Below, piece after piece: positions 1-7,190 of a stretch of DNA of 8,101 nt. The first letter of the stretch is position 1, and each line of letters starts with the position of its first letter. The stretch spans positions 1-8,101 of the forward strand of contig JAUYHE010000022.1 of assembly GCA_030690175.1 (NCBI GenBank), read 5' to 3'. The notes under the pieces were generated by a model, which worked only from the letters and a program-made list of their open reading frames with translations, had not been told where the DNA came from and did not search any database. The stretch comes from a bacterium. Lineage in GTDB: Bacteria; Patescibacteriota; Microgenomatia; Woykebacterales; RBG-16-39-9b. The position numbers were made by a program, and so were the translations under genes.

Positions 1-1
1 G

Positions 2-52
2 GGACATAGTGTTTTTGTTATTGGTTAGCGCTTTTAGCATACCACTGTGTCC
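2..52. repeat. Inverted repeat upstream of the prgI-like gene
   Basis: Positions 2-11 and 43-52 can form 10 consecutive base pairs (one G-T wobble) around a 31-nt spacer. No T-run follows on the + strand, so it is not an obvious intrinsic terminator. It may be the 3' structure of a gene beyond the left edge or an operator. No coding frame is supported in 1-143. Confidence 0.4.
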
Positions 53-92
53 TAAATGTCTGTGTACTATATAATTTCTCGATACACTAGGT

Positions 93-121
93 TTGCAATT
101 TTCCCCATTTTGTGATAAAAT
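93..121 (+). promoter_or_regulatory. Promoter of the prgI-like operon (extended -10)
   Basis: A -35 TTGCAA at 93-98 lies 17 bp from a -10 TAAAAT at 116-121, which is preceded by the TG of an extended -10 (113-114). Transcription should start near 128, giving an A-rich leader of only about 15 nt before the ATG at 144. That leader has no Shine-Dalgarno sequence. Confidence 0.7.
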
Positions 122-143
122 TATATGAAAAATAAAAACAAAT

Positions 144-614
144 ATGCAACAATACAAAGTTCCTCAGGACGTACAGAGAGAAGACACGATCATCGGACCG
201 TTGACTTTGAAGCAGTTAGGAATCCTTGGAATCGGTGGAGGAATCGCATACGGAATTTACATTAGCTTGGCGAACAATTACCCAATGGCAATTTGGCTTC
301 CACCAATGGTAATCGTCATTGCAATCACTCTCGCTTTTGCATTTTTGAAAATTCACAATTTAGATTTTGTGACATTCATAATGGCATACACTGAATTCAA
401 TTTCTTACCAAAAAAAAGAATATGGATTCAAGGCAGTGGATACCCTTTTATCTCCCCTTTTGAAACCCCATACAAAGAACAAAAGAAAAAAGAACTTACA
501 AGAAAAATGGGCGCAAAAATAGAATCATTAAAAGAATTATCACGCGTACTTGATACACATGGAGGCATCGACGAAGCCGAAACAACCCTTTCACCGGAAG
601 AAAAAACTAATTAA
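144..614 (+). CDS. prgI: PrgI-family type IV secretion membrane protein
   Basis: 156 aa. The PrgI family (VirB3-like) consists of small inner-membrane subunits of Gram-positive-type and CPR type IV secretion systems, thought to sit beside the VirB4 ATPase. Visible here: an N-terminal segment with the family pattern YKVPQDV..ED.I.GPLTLKQ (about residues 4-24), two hydrophobic helices (about 25-43 and 48-68) joined by a short polar turn, then a basic motif (FLPKKR, about 98) and a charged, probably cytoplasmic tail. The start at 144 is preceded by a good promoter and a short A-rich leader; no Shine-Dalgarno sequence is present. The stop is TAA. The next gene begins 5 bp later, so the two are probably cotranscribed. 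The family call rests on recognised sequence pattern and gene order. Whether the system moves DNA, protein or pilus subunits cannot be told. Confidence 0.85.
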   Translation: MQQYKVPQDVQREDTIIGPLTLKQLGILGIGGGIAYGIYISLANNYPMAIWLPPMVIVIAITLAFAFLKIHNLDFVTFIMAYTEFNFLPKKRIWIQGSGYPFISPFETPYKEQKKKELTRKMGAKIESLKELSRVLDTHGGIDEAETTLSPEEKTN

Positions 615-619
615 AAAAT

Positions 620-1408
620 ATGAACATACTTGACCAAATAGCTCCGGCACAAAAAACCAGAAACAATGCATCCTCAAGCACTCAAGCAAATTTACGCATA
701 GGTGAAATTCGCGACGACGTACTCGTCTTGAAAAACGGAGGAATGAGATCCATTTTGAAAACAACAAGTATCAATTTCAATCTAAAATCCGAACAAGAAC
801 AAAACGCTATCATAAGCGGATATCAATCATTTTTGAATGCATTAGACTTTCCTATTCAGATAGTAGTGCGCTCAAAAAAACTTGATATCGACAATTATAT
901 CGATCAAGTCAAAGAACTTGGAGAAAAACAAGAAAACAAACTTCTTCAAGAACAAACATACGAATATGCGCAGTACATAAAGAAATTAGTGGATTACGCA
1001 GACATCATGGAAAAAGAATTTTACGTAATTATCCCCTACACTCCAGCAAGAACACCGATGGAAGAAGGCGGCGTTTCAAGCTTTCAAAATTTCTTCAACA
1101 GATTGTTCGGGCAAAAAGAATCTTTTTCAGACATAAAACAAAGACACGGCGAATTCCAAAATTTAAAAAGAGACTTAATGCAAAGAGTAAACACAGTTAA
1201 ATCAGGTCTTGAAGGATGCGGACTAAAAGCCGAGGAACTAAACACTCAAGAAATAATCGAACTTTTCTACAACATCTACAATCCAGTCATTTCAAGAAGC
1301 GCAAAACTGAAAGACTTGGCAAACACAGCCGTCGAAAACGACCTTGAGCGCGAACAACCAGACAATCCCGATCTAGTCGGAACTCCAAACGCGACAGGAC
1401 AAAAATAA
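620..1408 (+). CDS. TraC-like / VirB4 N-terminal-domain protein
   Basis: 262 aa, soluble, no membrane segment. It resembles the stand-alone TraC-like domain proteins that follow PrgI genes in CPR genomes and correspond to the N-terminal, non-ATPase part of VirB4/TraC. Seen: a low-complexity start (to about residue 23), then a beta-rich core with the pattern IRDDVLVLKNGG (30-41) and SINFNLKSEQEQNAIISGYQ (50-69), a charged helical stretch (about 88-130), FYVIIPY (134-140) and a long C-terminal helix region. There is no Walker A or Walker B motif, so it cannot be the ATPase itself. It starts 5 bp after the prgI-like stop with no Shine-Dalgarno sequence (only A/T in the gap), consistent with translational coupling. 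In other CPR genomes the VirB4 ATPase often follows directly; here the operon stops at a putative terminator and meets the convergent rRNA genes. Confidence 0.7.
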   Translation: MNILDQIAPAQKTRNNASSSTQANLRIGEIRDDVLVLKNGGMRSILKTTSINFNLKSEQEQNAIISGYQSFLNALDFPIQIVVRSKKLDIDNYIDQVKELGEKQENKLLQEQTYEYAQYIKKLVDYADIMEKEFYVIIPYTPARTPMEEGGVSSFQNFFNRLFGQKESFSDIKQRHGEFQNLKRDLMQRVNTVKSGLEGCGLKAEELNTQEIIELFYNIYNPVISRSAKLKDLANTAVENDLEREQPDNPDLVGTPNATGQK

Positions 1409-1412
1409 AAAC

Positions 1413-1442
1413 AGATTGATCTTATCAAGTCTTCCGTTTTTT
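1413..1442 (+). terminator. Putative intrinsic terminator of the T4SS pair
   Basis: A short stem (TTGAT/ATCAA with CTT loop, extendable by AGA/TCT past a bulged G) at about 1413-1433 is followed by six T at 1437-1442. It lies 4 bp after the stop of the TraC-like gene. The stem is weak and the T-run starts a few bases late, so confidence is moderate. Confidence 0.4.
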
Positions 1443-1496
1443 ATGGTGGGCCTCGTGGGTTCCAAACGCAAAAAACCCCTTAACGTTTTGGAAAGG

Positions 1497-1524
1497 AAGA
1501 AAACCTTTTCCAAAAGGTTTTCTT
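1497..1524 (-). terminator. Hairpin terminator downstream of 5S rRNA
   Basis: This 28-bp sequence is a perfect inverted repeat: 13-bp arms 1497-1509 and 1512-1524 around two bases. On the - strand it ends in TTTTCTTCC and lies 20 bp after the 5S gene, as expected for the end of the 23S-5S transcript. The arm on its lower-coordinate side can also pair differently (see findings). On the + strand it could act as a second stop for the convergent T4SS operon. Confidence 0.65.
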
Positions 1525-1543
1525 AAATGAAATAAAAAGCATT

Positions 1544-1660
1544 ATCTTGGCAGCGCCCTACTTTTCCATAGACAAGCTATAGTATCATCGGCGAAGGCCG
1601 GCTTAACTGCTGTGTTCGGGATGGGAACAGGTGTACCCCAACCTCTTAAACTACCAAGAT
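1544..1660 (-). rRNA. rrf: 5S ribosomal RNA
   Basis: About 117 nt. The ends are set by helix I: ten bases at 1651-1660 pair with 1544-1553 (one G-U). The conserved core is present on the - strand, including CCCATCCCGAACACAG near 1620 and the GATGATACTATAG region. It lies 112 bp after the 23S 3' end with no tRNA between them, and shares its transcript. Confidence 0.96.
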
Positions 1661-1721
1661 AGTACCTTTTATTTCAAATATCGTTTTCAGCCCTTAAATC
1701 AGGCTCAAACTTATACCATAG

Positions 1722-1772
1722 TATTTCTTACACCAATCACTAGTCAAAGTAAAGGATCTCTTAAATGTATAA

Positions 1773-1780
<8 letters not shown>
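1722..1780 (-). other. 3' arm of the 23S processing stem
   Basis: The - strand from 1780 to 1722 is complementary, with few mismatches or G-U pairs, to the - strand 4826-4770 on the other side of 23S. The duplex of roughly 55 bp is the classic double-stranded substrate for RNase III in pre-23S maturation. Its inner end overlaps helix H1 of mature 23S and helps to place the gene ends. Confidence 0.8.
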
Positions 1781-4769
<2,989 letters not shown>

Positions 4770-4776
<7 letters not shown>

Positions 4777-4826
4777 TTTTATTCGAGAGATCCAATTACT
4801 TTAACTAGTAATTGGTATCAGAAATT
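4770..4826 (-). other. 5' arm of the 23S processing stem
   Basis: Counterpart of the arm at 1722-1780. Matching blocks include GGATCTCT, CTAGT.AAAGTAA and ACCAAT.ACTAG. It shows that 23S is processed from a longer precursor whose 5' end lies beyond 4826. Confidence 0.8.
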
Positions 4827-4845
4827 ACATTTGTTTGACGATCAA

Positions 4846-4880
4846 ACTTACTTACTTACTTGCTTACTTAACTAACTTAC
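4846..4880 (-). repeat. Imperfect AAGT tetranucleotide repeat in the 23S leader
   Basis: About eight to nine copies of a GTAA/AAGT unit, some degenerate (GTTA, GCAA), just upstream of the 5' processing arm. Such slippage-prone tracts change length easily. Here it would become part of the 23S leader RNA. No function is evident. Confidence 0.7.
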
Positions 4881-4947
4881 TTTGATTCTTATTGATTGTT
4901 TTTCGAAATATATTAGATATATATTTGAAACCTGATTTTTAAGGGGC

Positions 4948-4974
4948 AAAAAAAAGATGTGCCTTCTGCACATC
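4948..4974 (-). terminator. Strong intrinsic terminator between rRNA promoter and 23S
   Basis: On the - strand a 7-bp stem GATGTGC/GCACATC (4974-4968 and 4962-4956) with a 5-nt loop is followed by eight T (4955-4948). This is a textbook Rho-independent terminator. It sits about 136 nt after the predicted start of the strong promoter at 5090-5118 and 170 bp before mature 23S, so it either ends a small RNA or attenuates 23S transcription. Confidence 0.85.
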
Positions 4975-5083
4975 CTCAAAGCTAACAATTTTTGAAAGAA
5001 ACTTACGTTGTTAACCTTAAGGACAAGCAGCAGTTTTTTCGCATGAAATAGGGTAAAAATCTAACTCAACTAACTCAAAATGC
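4948..5083 (-). ncRNA. Candidate leader RNA or small RNA upstream of 23S
   Basis: The stretch between a strong promoter and a strong terminator would give a transcript of about 136 nt. It contains a 13-codon mini-ORF (5044-5003), a stem GTTAACAA/TTGTTAGC (5015-5008 with 4988-4981, 19-nt loop) and the terminator hairpin. It shows no recognisable SRP RNA tetraloop domain, tmRNA alanyl acceptor or RNase P core, and is too short for the last two. Two readings are possible: a separate small RNA, or the 5' leader of 23S from which part of the transcripts escape past the terminator. No better promoter for 23S was found between 4947 and 4777, which favours the leader reading. Confidence 0.5.
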
Positions 5084-5089
5084 GGAGCA

Positions 5090-5118
5090 ATTATATGGAT
5101 GTCATCCACTAAAGTCAA
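5090..5118 (-). promoter_or_regulatory. Strong rRNA-type promoter (23S-5S unit or small RNA)
   Basis: A -35 TTGACT (5118-5113) is followed by a 17-bp spacer and a perfect -10 TATAAT (5095-5090). The discriminator TGCTCCGC is strikingly GC-rich in AT-rich surroundings, the hallmark of stringently controlled rRNA promoters. An A/T-rich block upstream (about 5119-5137) resembles an UP element and overlaps the 3' end of the 78-aa gene. The start should be near 5083-5081. The spacer is a perfect 6+1+6 palindrome (5096-5108). Confidence 0.85.
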
Positions 5119-5125
5119 CACTATT

Positions 5126-5362
5126 TTAGAAAAATCTTCCGAAGCTTCCAATAAGCAGGGATTGTAGCGCACCAAAGCCATACATTAGCGATAGAATAAA
5201 CGTCAAAATCCCAAGTAAAACGACAAAAGTATTTGTTCCTCCCGCCCCAAGGAAACTTTCTGCAAAATCCACATTACCAATAAACTCACGAATAGCCCTT
5301 CTATAATAAAGAATCAAAAACGCCGCCGGACAACCCAAAGCAATTGCAAGGAAACGATCCAT
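5126..5362 (-). CDS. Small two-helix membrane protein, function unknown
   Basis: 78 aa; not recognised. It has two hydrophobic helices, about residues 4-20 and 46-66, separated by a basic patch (YYRRAIREF, 19-27) and a Gly-rich loop (GAGGTN, 39-44). The basic patch after helix 1 suggests that the loop faces the cytoplasm. The tail ends FGRFF. The layout loosely recalls small membrane subunits such as holin-like or pilin-like proteins of CPR genomes, but no family motif is clear. The start at 5362 is preceded by a run of T on the coding strand with no Shine-Dalgarno sequence, and by an extended -10 about 26 bp upstream. The stop is TAA. It lies between the divergent tRNA-Ile and the 23S promoter. 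A complete reading frame with membrane-protein character and its own promoter supports a real gene. Confidence 0.65.
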   Translation of the reverse strand: MDRFLAIALGCPAAFLILYYRRAIREFIGNVDFAESFLGAGGTNTFVVLLGILTFILSLMYGFGALQSLLIGSFGRFF

Positions 5363-5388
5363 AAAAAAATGAGGTTAATTACAAAAGG

Positions 5389-5397
5389 ATTCTAGCA
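5389..5397 (-). promoter_or_regulatory. Extended -10 promoter of the 78-aa gene
   Basis: On the - strand TGcTAGAAT (5397-5389) is an extended -10 with five of six consensus bases. No convincing -35 is seen, which is common for extended -10 promoters. The predicted leader is about 19-20 nt. Confidence 0.5.
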
Positions 5398-5460
5398 GAG
5401 AATAAATACATAATAAAGTCCCTCTTTTTTAATTGACTAAACTTTTTGTTTAAAGTAATT

Positions 5461-5489
5461 TTGTTTTTGCGATTTTTGGCGTATTATAT
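5461..5489 (+). promoter_or_regulatory. Possible promoter of tRNA-Ile
   Basis: TTGTTT at 5461-5466 and TTATAT at 5484-5489 are 17 bp apart, with TATTAT at 5482-5487 as an alternative -10. A start near 5496 would give a short 5' leader. The -10 area is flanked by the inverted repeat CGATTTT/AAAATCG (5470-5476, 5492-5498). Confidence 0.35.
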
Positions 5490-5503
5490 GCAAAATCGTA
5501 CGA

Positions 5504-5580
5504 GGGCGATTAGCTCAGCTGGTTAGAGCGCTACACTGATAATGTAGAGGTCAGAAGTTCAAGTCTTCTATCGCCCACCA
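5504..5580 (+). tRNA. ileT: tRNA-Ile(GAU)
   Basis: 77 nt with an encoded CCA (5578-5580). All arms are seen: acceptor GGGCGAT/ATCGCCC (7 bp), D-arm TAGCTCAGCTGGTTAGAGC, anticodon stem CTACA/TGTAG with loop CTGATAA and anticodon GAT at 5538-5540, and T-arm AGAAG/CTTCT with loop TTCAAGT. The GAU tRNA-Ile normally sits inside the 16S-23S spacer and is cotranscribed with rRNA. Here it is on the strand opposite to both rRNAs and must have its own promoter. Confidence 0.98.
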
Positions 5581-5612
5581 TTTAATAGCGAGAAAAACGA
5601 TCCGCAGGCGCA

Positions 5613-5638
5613 AGCAAAATGAGCTTGTGAATTTTGCT
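5613..5638. repeat. Hairpin 1 downstream of tRNA-Ile
   Basis: Arms AGCAAAAT (5613-5620) and ATTTTGCT (5631-5638) form a perfect 8-bp stem with a 10-nt loop. No T-run follows, so it is a weak terminator at best. It lies between the convergent tRNA-Ile and methyltransferase genes. Confidence 0.6.
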
Positions 5639-5650
5639 GTAGCCGTAGGA

Positions 5651-5717
5651 AAACTTTCAAGAAAAATGCTTTTACGAACAAGTGAGTAAAACATTTTTCG
5701 TAGAAAGTTTAGTTTTT
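5651..5717. terminator. Long hairpin, probable bidirectional terminator
   Basis: Three paired blocks form a stem of about 21 bp: AAACTTTC with GAAAGTTT (5651-5658, 5703-5710), AAAAATG with CATTTTT (5662-5668, 5692-5698) and TTTTAC with GTAAAA (5670-5675, 5686-5691), around a 10-nt loop. Five T follow on the + strand (5713-5717). Facing both the tRNA-Ile end (5580) and the methyltransferase stop (5730), it fits a terminator used from both sides. It could equally be a dispersed intergenic repeat unit. Confidence 0.55.
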
Positions 5718-5729
5718 CCCTATTGAGAA

Positions 5730-6284
5730 TTATTTCTCATACAAATAAACTCTATCCACAACCTTTTTAGGCTTCAGCGTGGGCATTTTAAATTCATTTG
5801 AAATCACAATTGTCCCCTTTTTCAAAGTTGGCCAAACCTCACGCTCAAATTTTTCCATTGAACGATCAAAAAGAAAACAAAAAATCTTATTAAATTTCAT
5901 CAGATCTTTTTTCCAAAAATTTCCATATTTGATTTCAGCCTTTCCTTTGCGAAAAAACGAAAGCCATTTCGCAAACAAAAAAGTCGGAATAGACATTTCG
6001 TATCCAACTGCCAAAGAAACCCCTTTTTTCGCGATACGTCCTATCAAAACACCATCTCCACATCCCAAATCCACAACTCTATCCCCTTCCCCAAAATTCC
6101 CAAGTTCAAAAATCGCAAAGTCTTTTCTTTTCAAACTTCGAACATACGGCGCACCAAAAATCATCGCATACATCCCAGGCAAAACCAAAATTGCCCACAC
6201 ACAAAAAATAGCAACCTTAAGCCAAATATTCAAATCAAAGCTCACGGAAACCGCCAAAATGAGAGTTAACAAAACTTCAAACAT
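5730..6284 (-). CDS. Membrane-anchored class I SAM methyltransferase (FAM173-like)
   Basis: 184 aa from the chosen start. Residues about 2-16 and 22-43 are hydrophobic and should anchor the protein in the membrane. A class I methyltransferase domain follows: motif I VVDLGCGDG (70-78) binds S-adenosylmethionine, E96 in GYE matches the acidic residue contacting the ribose, GNFW (121-124) follows, and GTIVISNEFKMP (157-168) lies near the end. A short membrane anchor, a compact domain and the final GT.V.SN.F.MP pattern recall the FAM173/ATPSCKMT group, whose mitochondrial members methylate lysines of ATP synthase c subunit and ADP/ATP translocase. The bacterial substrate is unknown. The frame is open to an ATG at 6335, but that start would overlap the upstream stop and add a Cys-rich tail. 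The ATG at 6284 lies 6 bp after a TATACT box, implying a leaderless mRNA. Confidence 0.75.
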   Translation of the reverse strand: MFEVLLTLILAVSVSFDLNIWLKVAIFCVWAILVLPGMYAMIFGAPYVRSLKRKDFAIFELGNFGEGDRVVDLGCGDGVLIGRIAKKGVSLAVGYEMSIPTFLFAKWLSFFRKGKAEIKYGNFWKKDLMKFNKIFCFLFDRSMEKFEREVWPTLKKGTIVISNEFKMPTLKPKKVVDRVYLYEK

Positions 6285-6290
6285 AAAAAA

Positions 6291-6299
6291 AGTATAACA
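6291..6299 (-). promoter_or_regulatory. Extended -10 promoter giving a leaderless methyltransferase mRNA
   Basis: On the - strand TGtTATACT (6299-6291) is an extended -10 with five of six consensus bases, followed by six T and the ATG at 6284-6282. Counting from the -10, position +1 falls on the A of the ATG. No -35 at normal spacing is seen (TTGTTT at 6315-6310 is only 13 bp away). The whole promoter fits in the 40-bp gap after the upstream gene. Confidence 0.6.
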
Positions 6300-6324
6300 C
6301 CACTTCCCGAAACAACATATAAAA

Positions 6325-6804
6325 TTAGCAAACATCTAATTCTTCCGTCCCTCCCTCAACTCCCTCAACTTTTTTCGCAGCAGCGCTTCGCATAGAAATA
6401 ATAGCCTCATAAGTCTCACGCATATCCATATAAGTACAAACATACTCCCCATAAAAACGAACCCTATCCGCACCACCAATAAAAAAAGAAATAGCTTGTA
6501 AAAGCTTAAAAGCGACAATACATTTATTTATAGCAGAAATATATCCAGAATTAGGATTAAATCCACGTTCTACATAATGACGACACAATCCTTTTCCCGC
6601 CACATCATCCATTATAAGCAAAAACTTAAAAACATCTTCTTGTTGAGCCGGATTAAGTTTAGAAAATTCTTCTGTATACATGGAAACATCCGCATCTCCT
6701 CTACGAAAAGCATCATCTAAACACGCCCTAACTTCTGCAGGTATTCTCTCAGCAATACCACGAGCCTGAAAATCAAGTCCTTCAAAAACACTTTGAACTT
6801 CCAT
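6325..6804 (-). CDS. Helical protein of unknown function
   Basis: 159 aa; not recognised. It is soluble and probably mostly alpha-helical. The N-terminal half is charged (AERIPAEVRACLDDAFRRGD, about residues 18-37, then EEFSKLNPAQQEDVFKFLLIMDDV). A mildly hydrophobic stretch follows (about 95-111, IVAFKLLQAISFFIGGA), then a Tyr/Met-rich part and an acidic tail. No catalytic motif, metal-binding cluster or signal peptide is visible. The start at 6804 is supported by a promoter with a good -35 and an extended -10 about 25 bp upstream; no Shine-Dalgarno sequence is present. A TATAAT ends one base before the ATG but is too close to drive this start. The stop is TAA. Codon use and base composition match the neighbouring genes, which supports a real gene. 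Confidence 0.65.
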   Translation of the reverse strand: MEVQSVFEGLDFQARGIAERIPAEVRACLDDAFRRGDADVSMYTEEFSKLNPAQQEDVFKFLLIMDDVAGKGLCRHYVERGFNPNSGYISAINKCIVAFKLLQAISFFIGGADRVRFYGEYVCTYMDMRETYEAIISMRSAAAKKVEGVEGGTEELDVC

Positions 6805-6829
6805 AATTATACTTAAAAATTAAGAAGCA

Positions 6830-6857
6830 ATCATATCACGAAACAAAGATACGTCAA
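6830..6857 (-). promoter_or_regulatory. Promoter of the 159-aa gene
   Basis: A -35 TTGACG (6857-6852), a 16-bp spacer and a -10 TATGAT (6835-6830), preceded by TG in the extended -10 position (6838-6837). Each hexamer has five of six consensus bases. The predicted leader is about 19 nt. It lies 50 bp after tRNA-Ala, so this gene does not depend on 16S transcription. Confidence 0.7.
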
Positions 6858-6905
6858 CAACCCCATAAAGGTTTTTTATACAAAAAAAACACAGATTGTT
6901 ATAAA

Positions 6906-6982
6906 TGGTGGAGCTGAAGGGAGTCGAACCCTTTACCTCCTCGGTGCAAACGAGGCGCTCTAGCCAAGTGAGCTACAGCCCC
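6906..6982 (-). tRNA. alaT: tRNA-Ala(UGC)
   Basis: 77 nt including an encoded CCA (6908-6906). The acceptor is GGGGCTG/CAGCTCC with one G-U pair (the third base pair), the D-arm is TAGCTCACTTGGCTAGAGC, the anticodon stem is CCTCG/CGAGG with loop TTTGCAC and anticodon TGC at 6948-6946, and the T-loop is TTCGACT. It is the usual spacer tRNA, about 210 bp after 16S on the same strand. Eight T follow on the - strand (6889-6882) without a strong stem, possibly a weak end of the 16S-tRNA transcript. Confidence 0.98.
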
Positions 6983-7190
6983 ATATATCAAACAACCTGC
7001 ACTTCTAATTTTTCGGTATCGGACTTTGCTTTCAAAGTCTTTAACATTCCAAGCGTAGTAGAGAAGCCGGTCAATCTGGTTATCATACCAGACCAACTCA
7101 GCTACAATAAATTGCAACTGACATATTCTTCAGATAAATCTGTAGAATATTCGACCTAGAAAAACTAAAAAGTTTCTCATAATGCTCTAT
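6983..7190 (-). other. 16S to tRNA-Ala spacer
   Basis: 208 bp, transcribed with 16S. It contains a 7-bp stem GACTTTG/CAAAGTC with a 4-nt loop (7022-7039), a 6-bp stem TCTGGT/ACCAGA (7075-7092) and a D-arm-like sequence TAGCTGAGTTGGT (7104-7092). The last two together resemble a damaged tRNA-Ile. One side of the 16S processing stem should also lie here, but its partner upstream of 16S is outside the window. Confidence 0.6.
7065..7104 (-). pseudogene. Possible decayed tRNA-Ile remnant
   Basis: The - strand reads TAGCTGAGTTGGT, then CTGGTATGATAACCAG. Compared with the intact tRNA-Ile (TAGCTCAGCTGGT, then CTACACTGATAATGTAG), the D-arm start and the GATAA anticodon-loop core align if about 8 nt of the D-arm are deleted. 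It sits where tRNA-Ile normally lies, between 16S and tRNA-Ala. No acceptor or T-arm can be recognised, so chance resemblance is possible. Confidence 0.3.

Noticed and set aside
4814..4842. TTGATC-17-TCTGAT as a 23S promoter
   Set aside because: The -10 is poor (4 of 6) and transcription would begin inside the processing stem, destroying it.
4846..4880. CRISPR-like repeat array
   Set aside because: It is a simple tetranucleotide tract without spacers; no CRISPR array is present in the window.
5779..6297. A 172-codon frame on the + strand opposite the methyltransferase
   Set aside because: It is antisense to a gene with clear methyltransferase motifs, and its translation is low-complexity (Lys/Ser/Pro-rich).
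6285..6335. Upstream ATG at 6335 as start of the methyltransferase
   Set aside because: It would overlap the preceding stop, lies upstream of the extended -10, and adds a Cys-rich stretch not expected before the membrane segment.
6806..6811. TATAAT just before the ATG of the 159-aa gene as its promoter
   Set aside because: Transcription would start inside the gene, past the ATG, with no nearby in-frame alternative start; the promoter at 6830-6857 fits better.
6905..7159. Open frames on both strands across tRNA-Ala and the spacer
   Set aside because: They run through an intact tRNA gene and structured spacer; the translations show no protein features.
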